Shown here piece after piece: positions 11,352 to 21,902 of a stretch of 64,000 nt of DNA. The notes under the pieces were generated by a model. That model did no database searches, was not told the DNA's origin, and was given only the letters and a program-made list of their open reading frames with translations. Within the stretch, counting starts at the first letter, position 1. Each line of letters starts with the position of its first letter. A program made the position numbers and the translations under genes. Location of the stretch: assembly GCA_030654835.1 (NCBI GenBank), contig JAURWS010000037.1, forward strand, positions 62,001 through 126,000. The letters are read 5' to 3'. The stretch comes from Gammaproteobacteria bacterium (lineage in GTDB: Bacteria > Pseudomonadota > Gammaproteobacteria > Pseudomonadales > Pseudohongiellaceae).

Positions 11352-12347
11352 ATGACCTCTGCAAGTCTCTGCAAGGCGCTATTGATTTTCGCAAGTCTCC
11401 TGATCAGTAGTTTTGCCGTTTCACAAGATGCCGATCTCTTGAAGCGTGCGCAGCTGGGTGATCCCGCAGCTCAGAGTGAACTCGGGTTTATCTACGCGAC
11501 CGGTGAAGGCGTAACCCAGGATTATGCGGAGGCGTTGCGCTGGATTTTGCTGGCTGCCGAGCAGGGCAATGCAGACGCGCAGTTCAACTACGGCAACATG
11601 TTCGCGAATGGTTTCGGAGTCACCCAGAACTTTGCGGAGGCACTGCTCTGGTACCGCAGGGCGGCAGAACAGAAACACATGCTCGCACAGTTCAATCTGG
11701 GGTTCATGTATGACAACGCGCAGAGCGTGCAGCAGGACTATGCGGAAGCTGCGCGATGGTATCGTGCAGCGGCGGAGCAAGGGTATGCAGCCGCGCAGAA
11801 CAATCTTGGTTATATGTTCAAATACGGCCTCGGAGTTCGACAGGATTATGCGGAGGCGTTGCGCTGGCTGCAGCTCGCTGCGACACAGGCTTATCCAAGT
11901 GCCGAATTCAATCTGGGTGCAATGTACAGCAATGGTACCGGTGTCGAGCGGGACTTTGTGATTGCAGAAAAGTGGTATCTGCTGGCTGCACAGCGCGACC
12001 ATGCGGCGGCTCAATTAAGCCTCGCGGATATGCTCAGCTCGGGAGTGGCGGGTGCCCAGAATAAAGAGCAGGCGGCGCGCTGGTATCTCGCAGCTGCGCA
12101 GCAGGGAGATACGGAAGCCCAGTACAAACTCGGTGAGCTTTATGAGCTAGGGTCCGGTGTACCACAAAGTCACGAGCTGGCGTTTATGTGGACGCACATC
12201 TCCGCAGCGCTCGCAAACGATACTCTCCGCAGTCGTATAGTGCGCAATCGCGACACGATCGCGCGTCACCTTTCACCCGAGCAGCTTCAGCACGCACAGG
12301 ATCTGGCGCAACGCTGCCTGGATACCGGGTACGTCAGCTGCAACTGA
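11352..12347 (+). CDS. Sel1-repeat (SLR) protein with signal peptide
   Basis: Repeated AA-EQG-A-AQ-NLG-MY-G-GV-QDYAEA-RW units. Confidence 0.93.
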   Translation: MTSASLCKALLIFASLLISSFAVSQDADLLKRAQLGDPAAQSELGFIYATGEGVTQDYAEALRWILLAAEQGNADAQFNYGNMFANGFGVTQNFAEALLWYRRAAEQKHMLAQFNLGFMYDNAQSVQQDYAEAARWYRAAAEQGYAAAQNNLGYMFKYGLGVRQDYAEALRWLQLAATQAYPSAEFNLGAMYSNGTGVERDFVIAEKWYLLAAQRDHAAAQLSLADMLSSGVAGAQNKEQAARWYLAAAQQGDTEAQYKLGELYELGSGVPQSHELAFMWTHISAALANDTLRSRIVRNRDTIARHLSPEQLQHAQDLAQRCLDTGYVSCN

Positions 12348-12354
12348 ACCGTCG

Positions 12355-13242
12355 TCACGATTGCTGACGCTCCCACACCAGCGCCCAGTACTTGGTCCAC
12401 CCTCTGCGCAGGCATACTTGCAGGGCAGTACCTCCGGAGAGATTGTGCCAATAGGCCCATGGCACTGGCAGCCGGGTCAGCGTCGTCACCGCCCACAACA
12501 GAGGTGTTGAGAACGAGCGCACACAATGCGAAAGGTCATGCGCCTCCAGCAGTCGAAAGCCTGCCATTTCAGCCAGTCGCAGCACCTCGTCCACTGGCTG
12601 CAGATTGTTCAGATGCCAACCGCGCACGAAGCGCCCGATCCATTTCTGTGCCGAGGCGGAATGCGGAGGGTTCAGGAAGTCATCACAGATCACCAGGCGT
12701 CCCCTGGGCTGGATATGTCGAGCCGCCATGGTGAAGAATGCACTGGCATCGCGGGCATGCACAAACGACTCTATGGCACAGGCCGCCTGCGCCGGGGCTA
12801 TCTCGGGCAGCGCGGCAAAGTCAGCCAGGACAAAGTCGACCTGCTCCGTCAGCCCCAGTCTCTGCGCTCTCTCCCTGGCGACCTCTACCTGCGCAGCGCT
12901 GAGGGTGATCCCCGTCACCTTGATCCCCAACGTTTGGGCCAACCAGGTGGAAGTTCCACCGACGCCGCAACCGAGATCCAGCAGATGCACATTCTCGGGG
13001 GCGGTGTCGGGCAGTGGCTGTACGGCCTGGGCGACCAGAGCATTGAGATAACCGAAGGCCTGCTGCTTATTGATGACACCAGGCGCCCATATGGCCCGGT
13101 GAATGGCCGCCGTGTTGCCACTGCCACCGAGGCGCAGAAAGTGTGACGTGTTGGTGTTGTAGTAGTGAGCAATCTGCTCGGCGGAAACGGCAGGAGAGGA
13201 TTGCTGTGTTGGTTCCGTTGGCATTGAGGCGCGCAATCTCAT
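12355..13242 (-). CDS. Class I SAM-dependent methyltransferase
   Basis: LLDLGCGVGGTSTWLAQTLGIKVTGITLSAAQV motif I and following regions. Confidence 0.9.
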   Translation of the reverse strand: MRLRASMPTEPTQQSSPAVSAEQIAHYYNTNTSHFLRLGGSGNTAAIHRAIWAPGVINKQQAFGYLNALVAQAVQPLPDTAPENVHLLDLGCGVGGTSTWLAQTLGIKVTGITLSAAQVEVARERAQRLGLTEQVDFVLADFAALPEIAPAQAACAIESFVHARDASAFFTMAARHIQPRGRLVICDDFLNPPHSASAQKWIGRFVRGWHLNNLQPVDEVLRLAEMAGFRLLEAHDLSHCVRSFSTPLLWAVTTLTRLPVPWAYWHNLSGGTALQVCLRRGWTKYWALVWERQQS

Positions 13243-13357
13243 CAGGAAAATAGGTGCTGCAATAGTATAGGGAAAGACACAGTCTGCCTAACCTGCAGCG
13301 GGAATGCTTCAGCTTTGCCTGGTGCAAAGTTATAGTGCTCAACGGACTCGACAAGGA

Positions 13358-15427
13358 ATGGACATGTCCCTAAATCAGATTTGGAAAGTTGTCGGCGTTT
13401 ACGCGTTGGTGGCTGCGCTCTACATAGTGTTCAGCGATCGTATCGTGTTCATGCTCTGGTCAGATCCTGCCGTCGTGCAGCGTATCAGCATCCTCAAAGG
13501 CTGGGGCTTTGTCTTCGTGACGGCATTGACGCTGGCGTGGATGCTGCTGAGTCAAAGTCGTCGTGAATTGCAGCGTTATCGTGCATTGCTGGACAACCAT
13601 CACGCCATCATCCTGGTGATTGAACCGCATAGCGGTGCCATCCTCGATGCCAGCAGTGCTGCGGTGCAATTCTACGGCTGGAGTTACCAACAATTGCTGG
13701 CCATGCGCATCTCGGAAATCAGCGTCATGGACGCCAATCAGGTTCAGGCGGAAATGGACAGGGCCCTGCAACAGGAATCCTCAGAGTTTTACTTTCGTCA
13801 TCGTCAGGCAGCTGGCACAGAGCGCGATGTCGCCGTGCTCTCCGGGCCAATAGATCGGGACGGCCAGACAGTGCTGCTGTCGATTGTACGCGACGTGACA
13901 GCGCAACGAGAGAATGAACGCGAGCTGGCACGCATGGGGCGACTCTACGCCATGCTCTCAAAGTCCAGCATGCTGCTTGTGCATGCTGCCAACCGGCAGG
14001 AGTTGTTCGACGGCATCTGTCGCATCGCCGTGGAGCATGGAGCTTTTCGGTTTGGCTGGATAGGCATGCTGGACTCCACTGGCGTGATAAAACCCGTGGC
14101 ATCGGCGGGGGAGGACAAGGGGTATGTGGAGGCTGTGCGGGTGCAGGCCGATGCCTCAACCGAAGGTGGCAAAGGCCCGGCAGGCGAGGCGCTGCGTACC
14201 GGACATGCCGTCGTCTGCAACGACCTCTTCGCTGACCCTAGGACGGCACCATGGCATGCGCTGGCCCGACAGGCAGACATCAAGGCCTCGGGGGCGTTCC
14301 CCATTCTCAGTGGTGGCGAGATCATTGGAACGCTCAACCTGTACGCAGTTGATTCCCACTATTTTGGCGCCAACGAGCTGGCCACGATAGAGGAGATCAC
14401 CCGCGAAATTTCCTTTGGCCTGAACAGCCTGGAGCGCACGGTAGCTCTACGTACCGCCGCCAGTGTCATCGACACCAGCCCGGTGGTCTTGTTCCGCTGG
14501 CGGGCGGAGCCGGGTTGGCCTGTGGAGTTTGTGTCTCAGAACATCGCACGCTGGGGCTATAGCGTTGCAAGCCTGTACTCCGGGCGCATTGCGTTCGCGC
14601 AGATGGTGCACCCCGATGACCTTGCTCAGGTGATGGAGGAGGTGCAGCGTTACACTGCCGAGGGGAGCAGTGAGTTCCGCCAGACCTATCGCATATTGAC
14701 GGCGGCACAGGAAGAGCGCTGGGTGGAGGATCTCACCAACATCGAGCGTGGGGTGGATGGCGTGCCGCTGTTCTACCAGGGAATCGTGACCGATATCACC
14801 GAGACCCGACGAGCGCAGGAGGTCAGTCAAACCTATCTGAAACGCCTCGAAGAAGCGGTGCTGGCGACCACTGCGGCGGTTTCCCAGATGGTGGAGCTGC
14901 GGGATCCCTACACGGCAGGACACGAACGTCGAGTCGGCGAACTGGCGGCAGCCATCGCCGCAGAAATGGGGCTGGACGAGGATATGCAGCGGGGATTGCG
15001 CGTGGCGGGCGCGGTGCATGACGTCGGCAAGATCATGGTGCCGTCTGAGATACTTTCCAAGCCCGGACGCCTTTCCAACGTGGAATATGAACTCATTAAA
15101 CAGCACGCCGAGCAGGGCTATCAGATACTCAAGGACGTGGCATTTCCCTAGCCCGTGGCAGAGGTTGCGAGGCAGCACCACGAGCGTCTGGATGGCAGTG
15201 GCTACCCGCGGGGATTGAAGGGCATAGACATTATTCTCGAAGCCCGCATCACGGCCGTGGCGGACGTGGTGGAGTCCATGAGTTCACATCGTCCTTACCG
15301 CCCCATGCTTGGCATCGATCTGGCGCTGGAGGAGATTGAGCGTGGTGCCGGGGTGATTTACGACGCTGACGCTGCGGCGGCCTGCCTGCGTTTGTTCCGA
15401 GAAAAAGGGTATGTGAGCGCGGATTGA
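13358..15427 (+). pseudogene. Membrane PAS/GAF/HD-GYP signalling protein interrupted by an in-frame TAG at 15149-15151
   Basis: Two N-terminal TM segments, PAS and GAF regions, HD (AGHERRVGELAAAI...VHDVGKI); after the TAG the same frame continues PVAEVARQHHERLDGSGYPRGLKG (HHE/GYP motifs). Confidence 0.85.
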
Positions 15428-15522
15428 TTGTATTCGCCTCGTCGTTTTCCGCTTTCGCCCGGCTTCAGCTTTCCGACGGGCACGGCTATAGTGGTATCTC
15501 CGCTTAACACAGGAGTATTGCA

Positions 15523-16095
15523 ATGAACTTGATCAATAAAACCTTGAGCGCTGTTGTGCTCGGCTTGTCACTCGTGTCGGGTCTGGTTTCGGCCGCCGAA
15601 ATGGAAGACACCATCACTGTCAGCAGCCCCGCCTTCGAAAATCACGGCACCGTGCCATTGAAGCATTCCGCCTACGGTGAGAATCTCTCCCCGCAACTGA
15701 GCTGGGGCAATCTGCCTGCCGGTACCGTACAGCTCGCACTGGTGATGGACGATCCCATCGCGCCGACACCACAGCCTTTCGTGCACTGGGTGGCCTACAA
15801 CATCCCCGCTGCAGCGTCAGGCCTGCCAGAGGCTTTGATGAAGGAAGCGGAAGTCACCGGTATTGCTGAGCTGGCTGGCATGATCAACGGGCTCAACGGG
15901 GTACGTCAAGCCGGATACTTTGGTCCGCGCCCCCCCGTCGATGGCAAGCTGCACGCCTATCACTTCCGCATCTATGCGCTGGATGCCGCATTGAATCTCG
16001 CGGCCGGCCTCAACAAGGCCGACCTGCTGGCGGCGATTGAAGGCCACGTTCTGGGCACCGGCATGCTGATGGGCCACTACGAACAAAAGGAATAA
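15523..16095 (+). CDS. YbhB/YbcL family Raf kinase inhibitor-like (PEBP) protein with signal peptide
   Basis: GENLSPQLSWGNLPAGTVQLALVMDDPIAP...FVHWVAYNIPA; YFGPRPPVDGKLHAYHFRIYALD. Confidence 0.95.
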   Translation: MNLINKTLSAVVLGLSLVSGLVSAAEMEDTITVSSPAFENHGTVPLKHSAYGENLSPQLSWGNLPAGTVQLALVMDDPIAPTPQPFVHWVAYNIPAAASGLPEALMKEAEVTGIAELAGMINGLNGVRQAGYFGPRPPVDGKLHAYHFRIYALDAALNLAAGLNKADLLAAIEGHVLGTGMLMGHYEQKE

Positions 16096-16105
16096 ACGGT
16101 ATATC

Positions 16106-17356
16106 TCAGTCCAGCACGGCCTCGTACACCATACGTTGGGCCGTGTTGTTGTCAAAGGGCGCACCGCGTGGGCCGTTCATTTTCTGCTCCATGTAGAGCA
16201 TGAAGAAGTCATTCTCCCGATCGACCAGAAACAGAGTCCCCCCGATGCCGCGCCACCCGAAGTTGTGCGGGCCGTCCGGCTTGTCGGCGGCAATTGGCTG
16301 CAGATGAAAACCCATGCTCCAGTTGCCTCGGTCACCGAAGAAGAAGTGCTCTCTGGAAACGCTCTCGTCGATGCGCTTCTCGGTCATCAGGTCCAGCGTC
16401 GCCTCCTCAATGATGCGCTCACCGCGATACTCGCCGCCGTTGAGCAGCATATTGGCGAAGCGCAGGTAGTCTTCCGTGGTGGAGTTGAGGCCACCGCCAC
16501 CTGAGAGGAAGGGCTTGACCACGGTATTGTCAGACATCGCACCGTGGATCGGTTCGGCGATGCGCGCAGCTTTGGCGGCGGGCACATAGAAAGAAGTCTC
16601 GTCCATGCCCAGTGGGTCGAAGATACGCTCTTTGAGCAGCACGTCGAGCGTCTGACCAGCGGCAACTTCCAGCACCGCGCCCAGCACATCCGTAGAGTGT
16701 CCGTAGTGCCATTTCGTGCCCGGCTCGAAGAACAGAGGCAGCTTGCCGATGCGCTGGGCGACTTGCAGCGCGGTGAGGCTACCGTCGGAGGGGATCTGCT
16801 CGGTGTACTGCTTGCCCAGTGCGGTGTCGGGCGAGAAGATCGCCTGAATCAGCCCGGACTTGTGCGTCAGCAGGTGCTCCACTGTCATGGTATTGCGTGC
16901 TGCGGTGATCTCGCCGGTGGCGCTGTCGATTACCTGCATATCGGCAAATTCGGGGATGTACTTGCTGACCGGGTCTTCGACGCGCAACAGCCCGTCTTCA
17001 ACCAGCGACATGGCGGCCACGCTGATGATTGGTTTGGTCATGGAGTAGACGCGGAAGATAGTCTGGGCATCTACCGGGGTTGTATCTCCAGGCCCTTGGC
17101 TTCCCGCCGTCTCCAGAAGGCCGACCCCGTCGTTGTTGCCCACCAGCAGCAGGGCCCCGGGGATGTGGCCTCCATCCACCGCCGCCTGCATCTGCGTTTT
17201 GATGGCGGCAATCTCCGTCTGGTCGATGTTGAAGGCGGCGGGGTCGATCATCCTGATCGAGGATGTGTCTGCATCAGCGCCATAACTCATGACGCTCCAC
17301 AACAGCATGGCGGCGGCCAGAGGTTTGATAATCAATCCGGGGTTCGGGTGTCGCAT
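16106..17356 (-). CDS. Serine hydrolase / beta-lactamase-family protein (class C-like)
   Basis: SMTK motif (FRVYSMTKPIISVAA), YGHSTDVLGAVLE, C-terminal FGWRGIGGTLFLVD. Confidence 0.92.
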   Translation of the reverse strand: MRHPNPGLIIKPLAAAMLLWSVMSYGADADTSSIRMIDPAAFNIDQTEIAAIKTQMQAAVDGGHIPGALLLVGNNDGVGLLETAGSQGPGDTTPVDAQTIFRVYSMTKPIISVAAMSLVEDGLLRVEDPVSKYIPEFADMQVIDSATGEITAARNTMTVEHLLTHKSGLIQAIFSPDTALGKQYTEQIPSDGSLTALQVAQRIGKLPLFFEPGTKWHYGHSTDVLGAVLEVAAGQTLDVLLKERIFDPLGMDETSFYVPAAKAARIAEPIHGAMSDNTVVKPFLSGGGGLNSTTEDYLRFANMLLNGGEYRGERIIEEATLDLMTEKRIDESVSREHFFFGDRGNWSMGFHLQPIAADKPDGPHNFGWRGIGGTLFLVDRENDFFMLYMEQKMNGPRGAPFDNNTAQRMVYEAVLD

Positions 17357-17523
17357 GGGCGGGCCTCTTTTTGTAATTTTTTGAGTGCAGTGTCAGCGAA
17401 GCGCATTAAAACTGAACTCGATCATAATGCAGACTGGAGAAGCGGTGCAAATCTCCGCAAACTTCCGTAGCATCAGGTGGCCCTTTGAATCTGCCACCCC
17501 TTTCTGCCTGTCGGGAGAGCACA

Positions 17524-18972
17524 GTGAAAAAACCCATGAACAAGTCTGTTGGCAAGACCGCGCGAATGCTGTTGCGCCATTCTCTGTATGCCGCGCTGAC
17601 GCTGGCAGCATCGTCCGCCTGGGCGGCCGAAGCCGAGCGCAGTGCCATTGATGAAGAGACTCTGCGGCACTTCCAGGCCATGGTGCGCACTGACACCGCC
17701 GATCCGCCCGGTCGCGAGATCGATCTCGTCAATTATCTGGTGAATGCACTGCAGGCTGAGGGCATCGAGGTAGAGACTTTTACGCAGGCCGAGAATCGTC
17801 CCAATCTGGTGGCCAGGTTGCGCGGCAATGGCAATAAACGGCCGCTGCTGTTGATGGCCCATACCGATGTCGTCAACGTGGATGCCAGCAAATGGGTATT
17901 CCCGCCTTTCAGCGCGACCCTCGATGGCGGTTGGATCTATGGGCGTGGCACGCTCGATGACAAGGACAATCTGGTGGCCGCGCTGATGACGATGGTGCTG
18001 CTCAAGCGTCAAGGGGTTGAGTTGGATCGTGACGTGATTCTGCTGGCGGAGGCCGGGGAGGAGGGCTCCACTCAGGTCGGCATTGAACATATGGTCAACG
18101 AGCACTTCCAGAGCATAGATGCCGAATACTGCCTGGCCGAGGGGGGCAGCGTCGTGCGCCAGAACGGGCAGGTGCACTATGCCTCGGTGCAGTCTGTGGA
18201 GAAGCTGCCACGTGCTGTGGTGCTGACCAGTAACGGCATTTCCGGCCACGGCTCGGTGCCATTGCAGAGCAATGCCATCGTCAATCTCGCGCGTGCCGTG
18301 GCAGCTGCGGCGGAGTGGCAACCGCCCGTACGTCTTAGTGATACCACCGCTTCCTACTTCTCGAAGATGGCCGCGATTTCTACTCCCGAGGCGGCGGCCC
18401 GTTATCGTGCTCTATTGAATCCCGAGTCGGACGAAGGCAGGGCCGCGCTGCAATATCTGAAGGAAAATGAGCCGCGCAATGCTGCGGTGCTGTTCAGCAC
18501 CATTTCGCCGAATATCTTCGACGGCGGCTATCGGGTGAATGTGATTCCGTCGGAGGCCGTCGCTACGTTGGATGTGCGCTTGCTGCCGGATGAGAACCCG
18601 GAACAGTTCATCACCGCCTTGCGCGAGGTGATCGACAACCCCGCTGTCAATGTCGAATGGGCGCCCCGCAATCTGCGCCCGGGCGCTGCAAGCTCGCTGG
18701 ACAACGAGGCCTTTAGAGCGATTGAAGCGGTGTTCGGTGAGCACTATGGCGCGCCGGTAGTACCTGTCATGAGCACAGGTGCAACCGATATGGCCTATCT
18801 GCGTGCGCGAGGTGTGCAGTGCTTCGGGATCGGACCAGGCATTGATGCCGAGGATGGTCCTCTGGGCTTCGGTGCTCACAGCGACCAGGAACGCATTCTC
18901 GAAAGTGAGCTCTACCGTTTCGTGCACGCCCATCTCGATGTGGTAAAGCGCTTGGCGGCGGCCGGTCAATAG
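17524..18972 (+). CDS. M20 family metallopeptidase, exported
   Basis: LLMAHTDVVNVD, GRGTLDDKDNLVAALM, LLAEAGEEGSTQVGIEHM motifs; probable GTG start. Confidence 0.92.
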   Translation: MKKPMNKSVGKTARMLLRHSLYAALTLAASSAWAAEAERSAIDEETLRHFQAMVRTDTADPPGREIDLVNYLVNALQAEGIEVETFTQAENRPNLVARLRGNGNKRPLLLMAHTDVVNVDASKWVFPPFSATLDGGWIYGRGTLDDKDNLVAALMTMVLLKRQGVELDRDVILLAEAGEEGSTQVGIEHMVNEHFQSIDAEYCLAEGGSVVRQNGQVHYASVQSVEKLPRAVVLTSNGISGHGSVPLQSNAIVNLARAVAAAAEWQPPVRLSDTTASYFSKMAAISTPEAAARYRALLNPESDEGRAALQYLKENEPRNAAVLFSTISPNIFDGGYRVNVIPSEAVATLDVRLLPDENPEQFITALREVIDNPAVNVEWAPRNLRPGAASSLDNEAFRAIEAVFGEHYGAPVVPVMSTGATDMAYLRARGVQCFGIGPGIDAEDGPLGFGAHSDQERILESELYRFVHAHLDVVKRLAAAGQ

Positions 18973-18984
18973 GGTTAACAAGGA

Positions 18985-20346
18985 GTGCAGGGCATGGGTT
19001 TGATCGGCAGGGTTGGATGTCAGGCATTGATCGCCTGTTTAGTGTCAGTGCTGTGGAGTGCACAGCTGGGCGCTCAGACGCCGGTGCCGGTGAGTGCTGA
19101 GGTTCCCGTCGATAGCTCTGTCGCAGTAGAGTTCGAACAGCTCACCGCGAATGCGCAGGTCCGGGTAGCGATGAAGGCCATCGCGGCGGGCGAACCGGAG
19201 ACCATCGCGGAACAGATCCGTTTGACTGAAATTCCCGCCCCGCCGTTCCAGGAACAGCAGCGAGCCGAATATTATCTGAGAGCGATGCAGAGTCGCGGGT
19301 TGCCTGACGCCTACATAGACGCTGAAGGCAATGTGATTGGCAGGCATCGGGGCAGCGGCGAGGGCCCGTTGCTGGCCATTGCCGCACACCTGGATACGGT
19401 ATTTCCGCTGGAGACCGATTTGACAGTGGAACAGCGTGACGGACGCTATTACGCCCCTGGCATCAGCGATGATGGCCGTGGCCTGACGGTGCTGTTGACG
19501 TTGATCGAAACGCTTAACAATAGCGCTATCGACACTGTCGGCGATATCCTGTTTATCGGCAATGTGGGCGAGGAGGGGCTGGGTGACCTGCGGGGCATCA
19601 AGGCAATATTTCGCGACAATCCACAGATTGACGGCTTCGTCTCAATCGATGGTTCCGGGTTGAGCAGCATCACGACCGGAGCGACTGGCAGTCGTCGCTT
19701 CGAGGTAGTGTTCACCGGTCCGGGCGGACATTCGTTCAGCGCCTTCGGGCTTGTCAGCGCCATTCACGCCATGGGGCGGGCGATTGCCAATATCAGTGAG
19801 CTGGAGACGCCGACCGAACCGAAGACCACTTTCACCGTTGGGACGGTCAGCGGGGGTACGTCGGTGAATTCCATCGCTGCCCGTGCGGCATTCGAACTGG
19901 ACATGCGTTCCAACGACGCTGGCGAGTTGACTCGCCTTGAGGCGCGTGTCAGAGAGGCGGTGCAGGCGGGCGTCGCGGCGGAGAACGCACGCTGGGACAA
20001 CAACGGCGAGATTACTGTGGAGTTCCGCTTGATCGGTGACCGCCCCTCGGGTCGCACGGCCGTAGACAGCCCAATCGTCCAGGTGGCGGCGCTGGCCATG
20101 GCGGAGGCGGGTGGTGAATTGCAGGGCGTGCGCCTCTCCAGCACCGACTCCAACATCCCCATGGCGCTGGGCATCCCCGCCATCACCATCACCGGTGGTG
20201 GCGAGAGTGGTGGCGAGCACTCCCCGGAGGAGTGGTTCGATCCGCGTGACTCGGAGCGCGGGCCGCAGATGGCGCTGCTGCTTGTCCTCGGTCTGGTCGG
20301 TGTTGAGGGGACAAGCCCGCCGCTGTTGCAGCGGCGGGTGCGCTGA
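18985..20346 (+). CDS. M20/M25/M40 family peptidase, exported
   Basis: AIAAHLDTVFP, GISDDGRGLTVLL, GNVGEEGLGDLRG, GGGESGGEHSPEEW. Confidence 0.92.
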   Translation: MQGMGLIGRVGCQALIACLVSVLWSAQLGAQTPVPVSAEVPVDSSVAVEFEQLTANAQVRVAMKAIAAGEPETIAEQIRLTEIPAPPFQEQQRAEYYLRAMQSRGLPDAYIDAEGNVIGRHRGSGEGPLLAIAAHLDTVFPLETDLTVEQRDGRYYAPGISDDGRGLTVLLTLIETLNNSAIDTVGDILFIGNVGEEGLGDLRGIKAIFRDNPQIDGFVSIDGSGLSSITTGATGSRRFEVVFTGPGGHSFSAFGLVSAIHAMGRAIANISELETPTEPKTTFTVGTVSGGTSVNSIAARAAFELDMRSNDAGELTRLEARVREAVQAGVAAENARWDNNGEITVEFRLIGDRPSGRTAVDSPIVQVAALAMAEAGGELQGVRLSSTDSNIPMALGIPAITITGGGESGGEHSPEEWFDPRDSERGPQMALLLVLGLVGVEGTSPPLLQRRVR

Positions 20347-20368
20347 AGTCTGACCTCAGGTTCTGACT

Positions 20369-21559
20369 TCAGGGTCTGGCGCCTGCCGCCAGCTTGTTGA
20401 ACGAGGTGTGCGGCGTGCCACTGAAGCAGAACATCATGTAGGGAAAGTTGTCGGTGATGTAATAGCCATACTGGCCGTTGACCGTCATGCCGTTGCACCG
20501 ATCCAGATCTCCCAATCCCGCCACGTATTCATAGTCATCCCGATAGGTGCCGTCATAAGTCCCGCCGGGATTGCCAGCCCCCGTTGGACGGCTGCCCGCT
20601 TTCAGGCGATAGCTGCTGGTGGCCTTGCGTATCACTCCACTGGCATCGAAGTACGTACCCAGGATGGGAAACCCATCGGCAGCAAAGCCCACGACGGGCG
20701 AGGTGGCTCCGCCGTTGGCATTGAACAACGCCTTCGGGTTGCCGTGGTAATGATAAGCGCCTGTCGGTTGCGTATGGGCGTTGTGATCGTCGGTGCCGAA
20801 GTTGTTGCGTGGTGACATCGGGTCATAGCGCCAGGGCTGGTTTGGGTTGCTGCAGCCGATCTTGCCGTCACCCACGCCGTAGCAGGCCGCCGCCCAGACA
20901 TCGACCTTCACCCCATTCAGCATCACCGCGTTGTCCCACTCCAGCGTCAGCGCCGTGGATGCCGAAGCAAGCGTCGGCATCGCAGTCATGCTGTAGCTGT
21001 GTGCCACCGCAGCGACTGGCGTGGCAAAGCTGCCGCCGTTGCCGAAATCATGATTGGGAATGTTGTTGGAGGTGAACGTACAGAGTCCGTTGGCAACCGC
21101 TATCTCCAGCGTCCCCGCAAAATTCAGGCTGCGTTTGACGTCGGTCACTGCGGAGCTGTAGTTGCCGGCGTACTCGGCGCAACTGGCGGCGCGCTCCAGC
21201 AATATCGCATCCGTAATGTCGCGGACCGCAGCGCCGCTGGTGTTGATGAAGTCGGCGATCACGCCGACGCGGATGATGCCGACCCCGAACTGACTGCCAT
21301 GCACATAGACTTCCTGGCCACGGGTGGCGAGATAAGTATTGGTGCCGGAGTAGTAGCGCACCAGATAGCCCTCCAATTCCTGAGTGGTCTGGCCTGGCGG
21401 GCTGAAGTACGTCGTGTGCTGTTGCTCGGCGAAAGAGAAGAGCGCCTCGGCGTCGCTGCGATTGTCCGCCTGTGTTGCGGCGGTGAAACAGGTAAAGAGC
21501 GACACGATGGTAGACAGTACTATTCGGGATCTGAGCAGGGTGGTTGCGATCTTGAGCAT
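20369..21559 (-). CDS. YHYH-domain secreted protein
   Basis: TGAYHYHGNPKALFNANGGATSPVVGFAADGFPILG; signal peptide; start set at MLKIATTLL. Confidence 0.85.
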   Translation of the reverse strand: MLKIATTLLRSRIVLSTIVSLFTCFTAATQADNRSDAEALFSFAEQQHTTYFSPPGQTTQELEGYLVRYYSGTNTYLATRGQEVYVHGSQFGVGIIRVGVIADFINTSGAAVRDITDAILLERAASCAEYAGNYSSAVTDVKRSLNFAGTLEIAVANGLCTFTSNNIPNHDFGNGGSFATPVAAVAHSYSMTAMPTLASASTALTLEWDNAVMLNGVKVDVWAAACYGVGDGKIGCSNPNQPWRYDPMSPRNNFGTDDHNAHTQPTGAYHYHGNPKALFNANGGATSPVVGFAADGFPILGTYFDASGVIRKATSSYRLKAGSRPTGAGNPGGTYDGTYRDDYEYVAGLGDLDRCNGMTVNGQYGYYITDNFPYMMFCFSGTPHTSFNKLAAGARP

Positions 21560-21902
21560 GGTCAGCGTTCTCGCTTCAAGGTATGAGAGGATTTCTTTCC
21601 TTCTGTAACGCCGAAACCGCAGTTCCGTTGACGTAAGCTCCACAGGAATTTACGAAGCACCGCCAATTCTGACAATGCCTGCAATCATCGACCAGTCAAG
21701 GTATTGGGAACTGAATGACACTCTCTTGAACCTGGCATAGTGACTTGTCATCAAGGTGTACACAAACGATCAAATCACTGTAATTCTTCTGCAATATTTC
21801 CTCACTAGAGTTCCCTCGGGCGTGAATGTTTTGTCACCAGGGCAGGTCGTACGCGGTGGCGTATGTTCCGTTTTCAATACCAATAATCGAGGACTTACCG
21901 TC

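Noticed and set aside
15140-15160. Programmed stop-codon readthrough at the HD-GYP TAG
   Set aside because: Downstream context is UAG-CCC, not a recognised readthrough signal such as UAG-CAR-YYA; a simple nonsense mutation or sequencing error is more economical.
15155-15427. Independent small HD-GYP-like gene
   Set aside because: It is in the same frame as the upstream ORF and begins mid-domain; better explained as the 3' part of one gene interrupted by TAG.
21720-21780. Possible PHO box before the phospholipase C gene (CTTGTCATCAAGGTGTACA)
   Set aside because: Only the first half resembles CTGTCAT; the second half matches poorly.
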